Of a stretch of 64,000 nt of DNA, positions 24,708-34,327 are shown piece by piece. Source of the DNA: Dehalococcoidia bacterium. Its GTDB lineage: Bacteria > Chloroflexota > Dehalococcoidia > Lucifugimonadales > UBA3495. The stretch covers positions 1,005-65,004 of the forward strand of contig JAGWBI010000006.1 in NCBI GenBank assembly GCA_021295965.1. The letters run 5' to 3'. The translations under genes were made by a program, and so were the position numbers. The stretch's first letter is position 1; each line of letters begins with the position of its first letter. The notes below the pieces were generated by a model. The model saw nothing but the letters and a program-made list of their open reading frames with translations, did no database searches and was not told the origin of the DNA.

Positions 24708-25976
24708 ATGCTGTTAGCAGCCCGTTCCCGGCTGCATTACGGCTGGGCGATCTTCGTCCTTTCCCTGGGCAACCTTACCGTCGAGGGCGGCACCAAAAAC
24801 AGCGAGGCCGTCTATTTCAACGCCCTGAGGGACGCCTTTGGCAGAAGCGCGACCTACACCTCGGCGGTTTTCTCCCTCGCCGGCCTCATCGGAGCCATTT
24901 CCGCACCGCTGCTGGGTATCCTGCTGGACCGCTGGGGAGCGCGAATCCTTTTCCCGCTGGCGGGACTGTGCATCCTCTTCGGTTGGTGGGCATCCAGCTT
25001 CGCCACCGACCTGTGGCAGATGTTCATCTTCTACGGAATATTTGCCGGCATCGGCCACACTGCTATATCGTCCTTCTCAATGACGGCGACGCTGGCGCCC
25101 TGGTTCCCCCGAACCCGGGGCCGTATGCTGGGGTTGGCCGACAGCGGGAACCCCTTGGGGCAAGCCATTTTCGCCCCCTTGGCCGGCGTGCTGACCAGCA
25201 ACTTGGGTTGGCAGTGGGCCTACCGCATTTTCGGCGTCATCTTCGCTACGCTGATTGCCATACCCAACGGTCTGCTGCAACGACGCGCACCGGAGGGTTT
25301 CGGTGATTCGCCGGCGTCGCATCCTCCGCCGCTCGCGGCGTCCGAACCATCGGCGCCGGCGCCACCACCGGCGTCGCCGTCCCTTGGCGGAGTCGTCCAT
25401 GACCCGGCGATGTGGCTGTTGGTGCTGACCCGGATCACCGGCTCCGTCTGTACTCAGATGGTAAGGGTCCATCAGGTGGCGTTCTTCGTCCTTGCCGGCT
25501 ACAGCTTACAGACGGCAGCCAACACCTTGGGCCTGCTGGGGGCGGTTAGCCTGTTCGCTCGTCCGCTGGTGGGTTTGGCGACCGACCGCTGGGGACGGGA
25601 GTCGGTTTACACCATCGGGATGAGCGTATATGCCGCCGCAGTGCTGCTGGTCCTGTGGCTGGGAGACGGCGAAAGCTGGTGGCCCCTCGCCCTCTACATA
25701 GCCCTCGCCGGAGTAACCGACGGCATCAGCGGCCTCATCGTGGGCGCAAAAGCCGCCGATCTATTTCCCGCCGAATCGCTGGGTACCGTGATGGGTTTTG
25801 TGGAGATGGGTCGGGGCGCGGCCATATTTCTCGGCCCCATCATCGCCGGCTTACTGTTCGACGTGCAGGGAAACTACGTGCAGGCGTTCATCCTCTCCGC
25901 CGCCCTGTCCCTCGCCTCCATCTGCACCATGTGGGCGGCGGATTTCATCGGCCGCCGGCGACGCCACCTTCCCTAG
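24708..25976 (+). CDS. MFS transporter (monocarboxylate/oxalate-type)
   Basis: A 422-residue major facilitator with 12 predicted membrane spans in two halves joined by a Pro/Ala/Ser-rich loop (SHPPPLAASEPSAPAPPPASPS). The loop 2-3 motif is LGILLDRWGARILFPLAG and its repeat in the second half is VGLATDRWGRESVYTIG. The arrangement matches the MCT/OxlT-like MFS_1 group that imports or exchanges organic anions. No Shine-Dalgarno sequence is visible before the ATG; a TTG 13 codons upstream is the alternative. It converges on the next gene with a two-base gap. Confidence 0.85.
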   Translation: MLLAARSRLHYGWAIFVLSLGNLTVEGGTKNSEAVYFNALRDAFGRSATYTSAVFSLAGLIGAISAPLLGILLDRWGARILFPLAGLCILFGWWASSFATDLWQMFIFYGIFAGIGHTAISSFSMTATLAPWFPRTRGRMLGLADSGNPLGQAIFAPLAGVLTSNLGWQWAYRIFGVIFATLIAIPNGLLQRRAPEGFGDSPASHPPPLAASEPSAPAPPPASPSLGGVVHDPAMWLLVLTRITGSVCTQMVRVHQVAFFVLAGYSLQTAANTLGLLGAVSLFARPLVGLATDRWGRESVYTIGMSVYAAAVLLVLWLGDGESWWPLALYIALAGVTDGISGLIVGAKAADLFPAESLGTVMGFVEMGRGAAIFLGPIIAGLLFDVQGNYVQAFILSAALSLASICTMWAADFIGRRRRHLP

Positions 25977-25978
25977 CC

Positions 25979-26431
25979 CTACGGATCCGCCTCGGCAAGC
26001 CAGTTGAAGAAGCTCAAGCCGCCCGTGTACCGCTCCGGCAGCAGCAGCCAGAACGTTTGCAGGAGACTTTCGACCCGGGCCAACCCCCGTTCCACGGCAA
26101 TCCGGTCTAAGTCCACTTCGTAGAAGTTGGCGTGCATCGTGCGCGCTACCTCCATCCCGTCTCTGATTGCGCCAGGATCATTCGATTCATCGGCTACCTG
26201 ACGGGCTGAGGCCAAAATTTCGGCGTGGCCGAAGTGTCGCCATCCCCGATGGCTGGCCACCGCCTTGGTCATCTGCGCGAACGCTCTCCAGCCCTTTTCC
26301 CCAGCCTGGCACAGGTCTCCCTCCGCCAGACACGCGGGGCATTTCAGCCAATATTCCCTGGCCTGCGCCAGATGCTTGCGCACGCGCTCGTCCCGCAGCA
26401 TGGGCGATTCCGTGTGTACGGCCGGTGGCAT
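25979..26431 (-). CDS. PaREP1/HEPN-like helical protein, copy 2
   Basis: A 150-residue protein. Core shared with copies 1 and 3: EGDLCQAGEKGWRAFAQMTKAVASHRGWRHFGHAEIL, then ARTMHANFYEVDL and a leucine-rich C-terminal helix. It is longer at the N-terminus (MPPAVHTESPMLRDERVRKHL) and has a C-terminal extension ending in FFNWLAEADP. Two cysteines (K-C-P-A-C) near residue 33 are unique to this copy. Function unknown. The MFS gene is convergent. Confidence 0.55.
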   Translation of the reverse strand: MPPAVHTESPMLRDERVRKHLAQAREYWLKCPACLAEGDLCQAGEKGWRAFAQMTKAVASHRGWRHFGHAEILASARQVADESNDPGAIRDGMEVARTMHANFYEVDLDRIAVERGLARVESLLQTFWLLLPERYTGGLSFFNWLAEADP

Positions 26432-26573
26432 ATTACCCTCCGCACAGCAGACAAATCTCTGGTTTGAATTGTTGCCCGACGGGTATGGTTTGTCAATTCA
26501 CGGCGCTCGCTCGGTGCAATTAGCAAGCTTTCGGTTGTGGCCTCCGATTGAGGGGCGGAAGAAACGCTATGCT

Positions 26574-26579
26574 ATACTT
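26574..26579 (+). promoter_or_regulatory. Putative -10 box of the fakA-fakB-recG unit
   Basis: TATACT 33 bases upstream of the fakA-like ATG. A possible TTGAGG -35 lies 19 bases upstream, a poor spacing. Confidence 0.35.
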
Positions 26580-26611
26580 CCGGCATCCTGTTATCTAGGT
26601 AGGAAACCGGG

Positions 26612-28288
26612 ATGACAACGCTGACCACCACGCTGCAAGGTTCCGATTTGCGGCAGGCCATGCTGGGGGCGGTGGCCTATATGGAACTCTACCGGGACGC
26701 GGCCAATGCGCTCAACGTGTTCCCGGTACCGGACGGAGACACCGGCACCAATATGCTCCTTACGCTTCGCGCCGGCGTGGAGCAGATGAACAAGGACGCC
26801 GAAGCCACTTCCGCCGGAGACGTCGCCGAGTCCATCGCCACCGGCGCCTTCTGGGGAGCCCGGGGCAACAGTGGCGTCATCCTCTCCCAACTGCTCCGCG
26901 GTTTCGCCGACGGAGTCGCCGGATCCGACGAGATCGATTCCTCCCATGCCGTCGCCGCCTTCCGCTCCGCCACCGACTCTGCATACGGCGCAGTCAGCCA
27001 GCCCCGCGAAGGCACCATGCTCTCGGTCATCCGCGGGGCCTCTGACGCCACCGTCACTGCCAACGATGGCGGCGAACGCGACGTGATTACACTGTGGCAG
27101 ATCGCCTACGACGGAGCCATTGAAGCGCTGGCCCGCACCCCGGAACAGTTGCCCGTGCTCAAAGAGGCCGGCGTCGTCGATTCTGGCGGCTTGGGTGTTG
27201 TCGCCATAATCGGCGGCGCGCTCAGACACCTCCTGGGCGAGACCGACCAGCCCGTTGACCTGGGCCTGCGCAGTGTCGGCGGCCTGATCGACCCCAGGCA
27301 GACCGCCTCGGTGGCCATCGACACTGAGTTTCTGGACGCCCATGAAGAAACCGAGTTCGGCTACTGCACCCAATTCGTCATCCACGGCAACGACCTGAGT
27401 GTGGACGTGCTTCGCGCGGGCCTCGACGCCTTGGCCGAGTCCACCGTCATCATCGGAGGGGGGTCTGCGGTTCGCGTCCACGTGCATACGGAAGACCCGG
27501 GCGCGGCTCTCACCTTTGGAATAGCCCACGGTGACCTCGATGAGGTCAAAATTGACAATATGAGCCTGCAAAACCGGGACTGGACCGCCGGTCACCGGGA
27601 GCGCACTCGGCCCGACGAAATCCGGCCCGGCGTATCAGTCATTGCCGTCGCCTCCGGTCCCGGCATCGCGGCCCTGTTCCAGGACGCCGGCTGCGCCGCC
27701 ATTGTCCCCGGCGGGCAGACCCTCAACCCCAGCGCCAGCGAAATCATCGACGCCGCACTGTCCGCCGGTACCAGCGACGTGATCGTCCTTCCCAACAATC
27801 ACAACGTCGTCCTCACCGCGTCCCAGGCCGCCGACGCCGATACCGGCGAAGTCACCCTCCACGTAGTGGGAACCCGAACCATGCCCCAGGGTACCGCCGC
27901 CATGCTGGGATTCAATCCGGAAACGTCATTGGACGACAATCTGGCCAGCATGGGGTCAGCTAGCCGGTCCGTGGAGACCCTGGAAATCACCCAGGCGGTG
28001 CGCGACTCCGTGGTGGACGGCCAGCAGGTGCGTGATGGCGAATACATGGCGATCCTGGACGGCAAGCTGGCCGCATTGGCTGACTCACCCGACGACGCCT
28101 TGAAAGAAGGCTTGCAACAGTCTGCCGTTGACCAGGACAGTATCATCACTTTGTACTGGGGCGAGGGAGCTACGACGGAACAGGCCACCGCCTTGCAGGA
28201 AGAGTTGGAAGAGACTTATGAGGGCGCCCAAGTTGACGTGTACGAAGGCGGACAGCCCCATTACCCATATCTGGTCTCAGTCGAATAG
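26612..28288 (+). CDS. fakA: DAK2 domain fatty acid kinase subunit (FakA/YloV-like)
   Basis: A 558-residue protein with an N-terminal DhaL/DAK2 kinase domain (NVFPVPDGDTGTNMLLTL binds Mg-ATP; GARGNSGVILSQLL; later VDSGGLGVV), a central domain and the C-terminal DegV-like YloV domain (GTSDVIVLPNNHNVVL). FakA phosphorylates fatty acids presented by FakB for incorporation into membrane lipids. The next gene is a DegV/FakB protein and the one after is recG, matching the conserved yloV-recG neighbourhood of many Gram-positive-related genomes. ATG 26612 follows GTAGGAAACCGGG. Confidence 0.92.
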   Translation: MTTLTTTLQGSDLRQAMLGAVAYMELYRDAANALNVFPVPDGDTGTNMLLTLRAGVEQMNKDAEATSAGDVAESIATGAFWGARGNSGVILSQLLRGFADGVAGSDEIDSSHAVAAFRSATDSAYGAVSQPREGTMLSVIRGASDATVTANDGGERDVITLWQIAYDGAIEALARTPEQLPVLKEAGVVDSGGLGVVAIIGGALRHLLGETDQPVDLGLRSVGGLIDPRQTASVAIDTEFLDAHEETEFGYCTQFVIHGNDLSVDVLRAGLDALAESTVIIGGGSAVRVHVHTEDPGAALTFGIAHGDLDEVKIDNMSLQNRDWTAGHRERTRPDEIRPGVSVIAVASGPGIAALFQDAGCAAIVPGGQTLNPSASEIIDAALSAGTSDVIVLPNNHNVVLTASQAADADTGEVTLHVVGTRTMPQGTAAMLGFNPETSLDDNLASMGSASRSVETLEITQAVRDSVVDGQQVRDGEYMAILDGKLAALADSPDDALKEGLQQSAVDQDSIITLYWGEGATTEQATALQEELEETYEGAQVDVYEGGQPHYPYLVSVE

Positions 28289-28326
28289 CATCGACACATA
28301 CTTTTTCACAACCAGGAGCGAATGAC

Positions 28327-29160
28327 ATGGCCATAAAAATCGTCACCGACAGCACCTGTGACATCTCCCGCGACACCGTTGAGCGTTTTGAAATTTCCGT
28401 GGTCCCAGCCTATGTCATGTTCGGAGAACAGTCCTACCGCCAGGGCATCGACATCAATCCAACCCAGTTCTATGCTCGTTTGCAGTCTTCGGCACAGTTG
28501 CCCAGCACCTCCCAGCCCACCCCCGGCGACTTCACCGAACAATTGCAGCCCCTGGTTTCAGAGGGACATCAGGTCATCTGCATCACCGTGGCGCGGCAAC
28601 TGAGCGGCACCTACAACTCGGCAGTCCAGGCGGCTGCCCAGTTTGACGATGGCGCGGTCACTATCATTGACTCCGGCACCGCGTCGGTGGGCCATATGCT
28701 ACAGGTGGTCGCCGCCGCCGAGGACGCCGCCGCGTCCGATGCTACGGCGGAGTCGGTGGCCGAAGCGTCCCGTGTCCGCGCCGGCAACGGCTACGGTTAC
28801 GCTATGGTGGACACGCTGGAATACCTGCAAAAGGGCGGACGCATCGGCAAAGCCCAAGCCTTTATGGGTTCTCTGCTCAAGGTCAAGCCCATCCTCCGGG
28901 TCGCCAACGGTGAAGTGTTGCCCGTTGACCGCCCTCGCAACGTGCGCCGCGGTCTGCAACGTCTTGAGGAATTGGTCCGTGAAGCCGGCTCTGCGTCCAA
29001 GCTGGCCGTGGCCTACACCACCGACGCCCGCCCAGCGGAGGAAATGCGGAATCGCTTGTCCGATCTTGCCGACCCTGAAAACACCTACACCATCCAGATC
29101 GGTTCCGCTATCGGCACTCACACCGGCCCCGGCGCCGTGGCGGTGTCCACCCTACCTTGA
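28327..29160 (+). CDS. DegV family fatty-acid-binding protein (FakB-like)
   Basis: A 277-residue DegV protein. It starts with IKIVTDSTCDISRDTVERF, the family opening, and has the fatty-acid-headgroup Thr/Ser loops SSAQLPSTSQPTPGDF and the ITVARQLSGTYNSAVQA segment; the C-terminal half carries GRIGKAQAFMGSLLKVKPIL and the final IGSAIGTHTGPGAVAVS. Length and motifs are complete. It lies 38 bp after fakA, in the same unit; a fatty acid bound here would be phosphorylated by FakA. Confidence 0.92.
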   Translation: MAIKIVTDSTCDISRDTVERFEISVVPAYVMFGEQSYRQGIDINPTQFYARLQSSAQLPSTSQPTPGDFTEQLQPLVSEGHQVICITVARQLSGTYNSAVQAAAQFDDGAVTIIDSGTASVGHMLQVVAAAEDAAASDATAESVAEASRVRAGNGYGYAMVDTLEYLQKGGRIGKAQAFMGSLLKVKPILRVANGEVLPVDRPRNVRRGLQRLEELVREAGSASKLAVAYTTDARPAEEMRNRLSDLADPENTYTIQIGSAIGTHTGPGAVAVSTLP

Positions 29161-29189
29161 CCGGGGCCATTTCAAAGCCCCTTGACATC

Positions 29190-29215
29190 CGCTCATGGTG
29201 AGCTTGTCGAACCAT
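29190..29215. repeat. Dispersed repeat abutting the recG start
   Basis: Contains TGGTGAGCTTGTCGAACCAT; its last bases form the ATG assigned to recG. Copies at 2650-2675 and 15036-15062. Confidence 0.75.
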
Positions 29216-31799
29216 GGATGCTGACCGCCGCGAAAATCAACCGCTGTGGCGTGATGCCCTGGGCAAGATTCTGGCCCTTGAGGGGCATAAAGGCTTTGCG
29301 GACAGCGCCGTGAGCGGCGGCATCCGTCGTTTCATGGACCGCTGGGAAACGGAGTTGCGTGAATTCCTGGGCGACGACCCGGCTCGCGCGGCCCGGTTGA
29401 TCGATCAACCATACCGGGAACTGTCTCCCGACCAACGACGGCAGTGGGTAGCCGGTTGGCAGCAGGCATTGTCCGGTATTCCCGACGAAACGCCCTTCGC
29501 CGGGGCAGAACCTCCGCAACCCGTGTCCACTCCTGACGATCTTGTTGCCGCAACGCCGGCGGATCACGCTCCGAGTGCCGGGCCGCCGCTGTTTTCCGTG
29601 GAGGAAACCCGGTCACCCGTGCGGACCCGTCGCCGTGCCTACGTCGCTCCCCGGCCGGCATCCAATCCCGGCGACCCCGACGATTCGGTATCCAAGGTCC
29701 GCCGCATGGACGCAAAAACCGTGCAGCGGTTCGAGGCGTTGGAAGTCCAGACCGTCCGCGACTTGCTCTATATGCTGCCCCGTCGCCATGACAACCGCGC
29801 CGACATCACCGCCATCGCGGACGTATTTCCCGGTGGAACGTTCACACTGGAAGGCGAGTTGGTTGACGTCCGCTCCGCCAACGTCGGCCAGCGGAAGCTG
29901 CAACTGGCCGAGGGGGTTCTTCGTGATGACAGCGGCGCCGTCGAACTGCAATGGTTCGGGCAGGGCTACCTGGCTCGCTCCCTCCGCGTCGGCAGCCGCA
30001 TGGTGGTCCATGGCAAAGCGGAGACCTACCGGGGCCGCGTCACGCTGTCGTCGCCCGAGTACGACGTCGTCACACCGAACCAGCCACCCCTCAATGCCGG
30101 CCGCATTACTCCCGTCTATCGTCTCACGAAGGGCATGACAGCCCGCAACCTGCGCAGCCTGACGTGGCAGGCCATCGTCCGTTTCCTCGCCGCCATCGAG
30201 GACCCGTTGCCCGAGAATATGCTCCGGCGCACCGGCCTGGTTGCGCTACCGGAAGCCATCAGCAACGCCCACTACCCATCCGACTTTGCCGCTGCCGACC
30301 GGGGCCGGCGGCGGTTGGCCTTCGATGAAATCCTGGCGTTCCAACTCGCCATCCTGGGCCGTCGCCACCACCGGGAACGGGATGCTGTGGGAACGCCGGT
30401 AAAGTACCATCAGGCCGTGGTGGACGGCTTGCTCACCAACCTGCCCTTCAATCCTACCGCCGCCCAGCTGCGCTGCATCGCCGAAATTCTGGCCGATATG
30501 GCCCGAGGCACGCCCCCCATGAGCCGGCTGTTGCAGGGTGAGGTGGGCAGCGGAAAAACGTTGGTGGCATTGGCGGCGGTCCTTGCCGCTGCGTCGGCCC
30601 ACCGCCAATCCGCGCTGATGGCCCCCACCGAGGTATTGGCCGAACAGCACTTCGCCACGGTCTGCCGGCTGCTGGACACTTTCGATCAGCCCCTCCAGCA
30701 GCCCAATGTTACGTCCGCGTACTTGCCCCAAATGCCTCGCCCCTTCACGGTGGGCCTGCTCACCGGCAGCACCCGAGCGGCGCCCCGCCGGGAGGTGCTG
30801 CGAATGGCATCCGAAGGACACCTGGATCTCCTGGTCGGCACCCACGCGCTGATACAGGACGGCGTGGAACTGCCCGACCTGGCGCTGGCGATAACCGACG
30901 AACAGCATCGTTTCGGCGTGGCCCAGCGCACCGCCCTGCGCGGCAACGGCCCGGAACAGCCCCACGCGCTGATGATGTCGGCAACGCCCATCCCGCGAAC
31001 GTTGCAGCTGACCCTGTACGGTGACCTGGACGTTTCCACCATCGACCAGCTGCCCCCGGGACGACAGGAAATCATGACCCGGGTTGTGCCAGAGGGCAAA
31101 CGTCACGCCGCTTACGGCTTCGTCCGACAGCAGGTCAACGCCGGTCGGCAGGCGTTCATCATCTGTCCTTTGGTTGAAGAATCTGACAATCTGGACGTCC
31201 GCGCCGCCGTGGCAGAACACAAACGCCTGTCCGGGGAGGTGTTTCCCGATCTGCGCGTTGGCCTTCTCCACGGCCGCCTTTCCTCCCGCGATAAAGATAA
31301 GGTGATGCGCCAATTTCGTGACGGCGAACTCGACATTCTGGTGGCGACGGCGGTGGTCGAAGTGGGCATCGACGTGCCCAACGCCACCGTGATGCTCATT
31401 GACGGCGCCGACCGCTTCGGCCTTTCCCAACTGCACCAGTTTCGCGGGCGTGTGGGCCGAGGCGAACACCGCAGCTACTGCCTGCTCATGTCAGAGTCGG
31501 AATCGGAGCGAACGCAAGAACGCCTGTCCGCCCTGGAATCAACCCGCGACGGTTTCAAACTGGCCGAGATCGACCTCCAGATGCGTCACGAGGGCGACAT
31601 ATTCGGCACCTCCCAAAGCGGTGACCAGACCATGCTCCGCATCGCCAATGTTTTCGACCAGGACTTGATGGCTCTGGCCCGTCAAGAAGCAGCTTTGATC
31701 ATTGACGCCGACCCCGATCTGGCCGACTCGAAACACTCCGGCATCGCCGCCGCCCGCGACCGCTTCCTCACCCGCGTTCAGCAGCACATCAGTGATTGA
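29214..31799 (+). CDS. recG: ATP-dependent DNA helicase RecG
   Basis: An 861-residue RecG, which remodels stalled forks and Holliday junctions. There is an unusual N-terminal extension of about 150 residues before the wedge/OB domain (KTVQRFEALEVQTVRDLLYMLPRRH), then Walker A G442-E-V-G-S-G-K-T449, the DEQH box in ITDEQHRFGV, GYxxP-like motif ATPIPRTL, and the C-terminal helicase and TRG regions (VEVGIDVPNATVMLIDGADRFGLSQLHQFRGRVGRG). The ATG chosen lies at the edge of a dispersed repeat, so translation may start at another in-frame codon. It follows fakB by 53 bp. Confidence 0.95.
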   Translation: MDADRRENQPLWRDALGKILALEGHKGFADSAVSGGIRRFMDRWETELREFLGDDPARAARLIDQPYRELSPDQRRQWVAGWQQALSGIPDETPFAGAEPPQPVSTPDDLVAATPADHAPSAGPPLFSVEETRSPVRTRRRAYVAPRPASNPGDPDDSVSKVRRMDAKTVQRFEALEVQTVRDLLYMLPRRHDNRADITAIADVFPGGTFTLEGELVDVRSANVGQRKLQLAEGVLRDDSGAVELQWFGQGYLARSLRVGSRMVVHGKAETYRGRVTLSSPEYDVVTPNQPPLNAGRITPVYRLTKGMTARNLRSLTWQAIVRFLAAIEDPLPENMLRRTGLVALPEAISNAHYPSDFAAADRGRRRLAFDEILAFQLAILGRRHHRERDAVGTPVKYHQAVVDGLLTNLPFNPTAAQLRCIAEILADMARGTPPMSRLLQGEVGSGKTLVALAAVLAAASAHRQSALMAPTEVLAEQHFATVCRLLDTFDQPLQQPNVTSAYLPQMPRPFTVGLLTGSTRAAPRREVLRMASEGHLDLLVGTHALIQDGVELPDLALAITDEQHRFGVAQRTALRGNGPEQPHALMMSATPIPRTLQLTLYGDLDVSTIDQLPPGRQEIMTRVVPEGKRHAAYGFVRQQVNAGRQAFIICPLVEESDNLDVRAAVAEHKRLSGEVFPDLRVGLLHGRLSSRDKDKVMRQFRDGELDILVATAVVEVGIDVPNATVMLIDGADRFGLSQLHQFRGRVGRGEHRSYCLLMSESESERTQERLSALESTRDGFKLAEIDLQMRHEGDIFGTSQSGDQTMLRIANVFDQDLMALARQEAALIIDADPDLADSKHSGIAAARDRFLTRVQQHISD

Positions 31800-32075
31800 G
31801 GAATCCCCGCCGTAACTCGTCGCGGCGCAGTACGTTGCAATTTGGGTGGTTCGCCCGGTAGCAGCGACCGGCTGGTCGCCTCTAATCGCGCCGGCAACCG
31901 TGTCCGCAGAAATAAAACCATCTAAAGAGGAACGCTACCGTCACGCCACCATAACATTGCCCCGCGCCATCAATCGGCGTATGGTGTGTTCTTCAGACGG
32001 CGCGGAGGGGAACTCAGGCGGCCATGACACCCGCATCGTTCCACGTGCCGCCGCACCCGACGGGGGAACGGCCCT

Positions 32076-33371
32076 TTGCTCCAGATACGCAACGTTCCGG
32101 CGCTGGAAGTCCTGCAGAACCGCAACTTCCGCTACCTTTGGGCGGCCCGGTGGATCCACGAGAATTCCCGGCGCATGGAACTGATTGTCCTGGGCTACCT
32201 GATCTACCAACTTACGGATTCCGCGTTCCAGGTTGGGTTGATTTCGGTCTTCCTCAACGGCCCGCGCCCCCCTCTTTCGTTGATGGCCGGAATGCTGGCC
32301 GACCGTCTGGACCGTAAGCGCATTCTGGCGGGCATCCACACCAGTTATCTGGTCATTGCCTCCTGCCTTCTGGCGCTCCTGCTCCTCGATCGGGTTGAAC
32401 CGTGGCATGTTTTCCTGGCCGTTCTGCTGCAAGGCACAGTCAAGACGTTGGACGATCCCACCCGCCGGGCGGCCCTGTTCGACCTGGCCGGACAGGATCG
32501 GGTTGCTCACGCCATGTCCCTGGAGACCATCACCAACAATGGGGGCAAGATACTGGGTCCGATAGTCGGCGGAATGCTGGTTCAGTTTTTCGGTTTCACC
32601 GTCGCGTTCATGGTTCTGGTTGCCCTGGACCTCGTATCGGCCCTGCTCATTCTCAAGATGCACCTGCCCGAAAGGGCGACCACGCTGGTGCGCGACACCC
32701 AGTTCTGGCGAGGCATCCAGTCCGGAATCGGCTTCTCTTTCTCCAACAAGTTCGTCCTGGGTGTGCTTTGCATATCGTTAATCATGAACGGGATGGTGCT
32801 GCCATTGCAGTACTTCATACCCGTGATCGCCACCGAGGTGCTGAAGGTGGGCGAGGCCATGGGTGGGCTGCTCGGGTCCGCCGACGGTATCGGAGCGTTG
32901 GTAGGGGCGATAATCATCGGGAGCCGACAGCGTTTCGCATTCCACGGGCGGTACTACGCCTTCGGCGCGGCCATAGTGGCCTTTGGCGTGGTGGCGGTGG
33001 CCTGGTCTCCCTGGTTCGTGGTGTCCTTCCTGCTGCTGTTCGCCTCCGGCGTGGGCCAATCCGGATTCAGCACCATGCAGAGCACCATTTTGCTCCTGTC
33101 CGCGCCGGCCGAAATGCGGGGTCGGATTATGGGATCCCAGAGCCTGGTCAACGGACTTGGGCACCTGGTCGGCGGAGTTGAGATCGGAGCCATCGCCCAG
33201 GCGTTCACCATCTCCCTGGCCATCGGGGTCAACGCCGGCATTGGAATCCTGCTGATGTTGCCGGTGGTGCTGCTAACGCCGCTGGTATGGCGTCCGGTGG
33301 AACCACACCAACGCCAGCCGGAACCGGAACCGGTAGCGCCCGTTCCGGCAGAGACCCCAGGGAACGGATGA
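32076..33371 (+). CDS. MFS transporter (EntS-like, MFS_3 family)
   Basis: A 431-residue MFS protein with about 12 spans. The opening PALEVLQNRNFRYLWAARWIHENSRRMELIVLGYLIYQLT and the loop GMLADRLDRKRIL match the enterobactin-exporter type (MFS_3). The second half repeats with SLETITNNGGKILGPIVGGML. The C-terminus is Pro/Glu rich. No in-frame ATG precedes the first membrane helix, so the TTG at 32076 is used; GGGGGAA lies about ten bases upstream. The 276 bp before it hold no recognisable gene. Confidence 0.82.
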   Translation: MLQIRNVPALEVLQNRNFRYLWAARWIHENSRRMELIVLGYLIYQLTDSAFQVGLISVFLNGPRPPLSLMAGMLADRLDRKRILAGIHTSYLVIASCLLALLLLDRVEPWHVFLAVLLQGTVKTLDDPTRRAALFDLAGQDRVAHAMSLETITNNGGKILGPIVGGMLVQFFGFTVAFMVLVALDLVSALLILKMHLPERATTLVRDTQFWRGIQSGIGFSFSNKFVLGVLCISLIMNGMVLPLQYFIPVIATEVLKVGEAMGGLLGSADGIGALVGAIIIGSRQRFAFHGRYYAFGAAIVAFGVVAVAWSPWFVVSFLLLFASGVGQSGFSTMQSTILLLSAPAEMRGRIMGSQSLVNGLGHLVGGVEIGAIAQAFTISLAIGVNAGIGILLMLPVVLLTPLVWRPVEPHQRQPEPEPVAPVPAETPGNG

Positions 33372-33667
33372 GCAACGGGATCTCCCCGGATCCAACCACT
33401 ACAAACGGAATGCCGCTGTAGCGTGGCTCATGCGTACCCAATTTGCACGACCTGTCATTGCGAGCGAAGCGCGGCAATCTCGGTACCGAGGGCATCCGCC
33501 GCTTACTCAACGGGATCGCCGCGCCGCTACGCTCACGCGTACCCAGTTTGTCATCTCGAGGAGCGTAGCGTTGCTCTTGCTTTACCCGCCTTTAGCCCAT
33601 CAGTAATATGGCGGAACAGGTGGTAATTGGCGGTATGGTCCGCCGGAGTTTGCAACGAGGGCGAGCT
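33372..33667. repeat. Intergenic region with family A element
   Basis: Bases about 33425-33560 hold GCGTACCCAATTTG, then TGTCATTGCGAGCGAAGCGC, a variable part, and a second ACGCGTACCCAGTTTGTCAT followed by a partial CTCGAGGAGCG. No gene is visible in these 296 bases. Confidence 0.65.
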
Positions 33668-34318
33668 ATGGCAACGGTATCGGATATTACGCGAAAGGCT
33701 GTTTGGGACACCCTTTGCGACCTGGAATGGCAGATGCGCTACTATCGGGCCATGGCTGACCGGCGGCAGCGCATCTACCGCTGGGTGCGCTTGGCGTTGC
33801 TGGTGGGCGTCGCCGTGGAAGGCGGCATACTCTACGGCGGAACTCTATACCCCTGGCTGTTCTACGTCGGCATAGTGGGGGGCCTCGCGCTGGCTGGCCT
33901 GACCGTGTGGGATGCGCTGTCCAACTATGCCAAGGATGTCGCCGTCTGCCGTTTGGCTGCCGAGACGTGCAGTGTGTTGATGAACGACGCCGATGACCTG
34001 TGGCGAAGGATTGAGACCGGCCGGGTTGAGGACGCCGACATGGAGGCAACGCTGAGTTACATCCGCCGTTGGTGGAACCATGCCACCCAGCGGGTTGATT
34101 TGGAAGTGGATCATGCTTTGAATCTGCCATCCGCGGAAGCCGCCCATGCGGAAGTGGTGAACCGCTATGATCCCTGGCGACGGGATGCCCGCCAGCAAAC
34201 CGTCGCAGAGCAGCCACGTCAACAGCAGGCCGAGCCGCCGGCTGAGCATTGGCGAGGCAATTATCATCTGCCTCGTCCCAATCCACGGCCCCAACCGCCG
34301 CCGCGTCCATCCCGATAG
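33668..34318 (+). CDS. SLATT-like two-helix membrane protein
   Basis: A 216-residue protein starting at ATG 33668 after GAGGGCGAGCT. A long N-terminal helix (VWDTLCDLEWQMRYYRAMADRRQRIYRWVR) is followed by two membrane spans (about residues 41-85: LALLVGVAVEGGILYGG, LFYVGIVGGLALAGLTVWDAL), then another helix and a proline/glutamine-rich tail. The layout resembles SLATT pore proteins associated with nucleotide-signalling conflict systems, but no sensor or nucleotidyl cyclase is adjacent. The tail (PRPNPRPQPPPRPSR) is unusual. Function unknown. Confidence 0.6.
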   Translation: MATVSDITRKAVWDTLCDLEWQMRYYRAMADRRQRIYRWVRLALLVGVAVEGGILYGGTLYPWLFYVGIVGGLALAGLTVWDALSNYAKDVAVCRLAAETCSVLMNDADDLWRRIETGRVEDADMEATLSYIRRWWNHATQRVDLEVDHALNLPSAEAAHAEVVNRYDPWRRDARQQTVAEQPRQQQAEPPAEHWRGNYHLPRPNPRPQPPPRPSR

Positions 34319-34327
34319 TTGTCTGTT

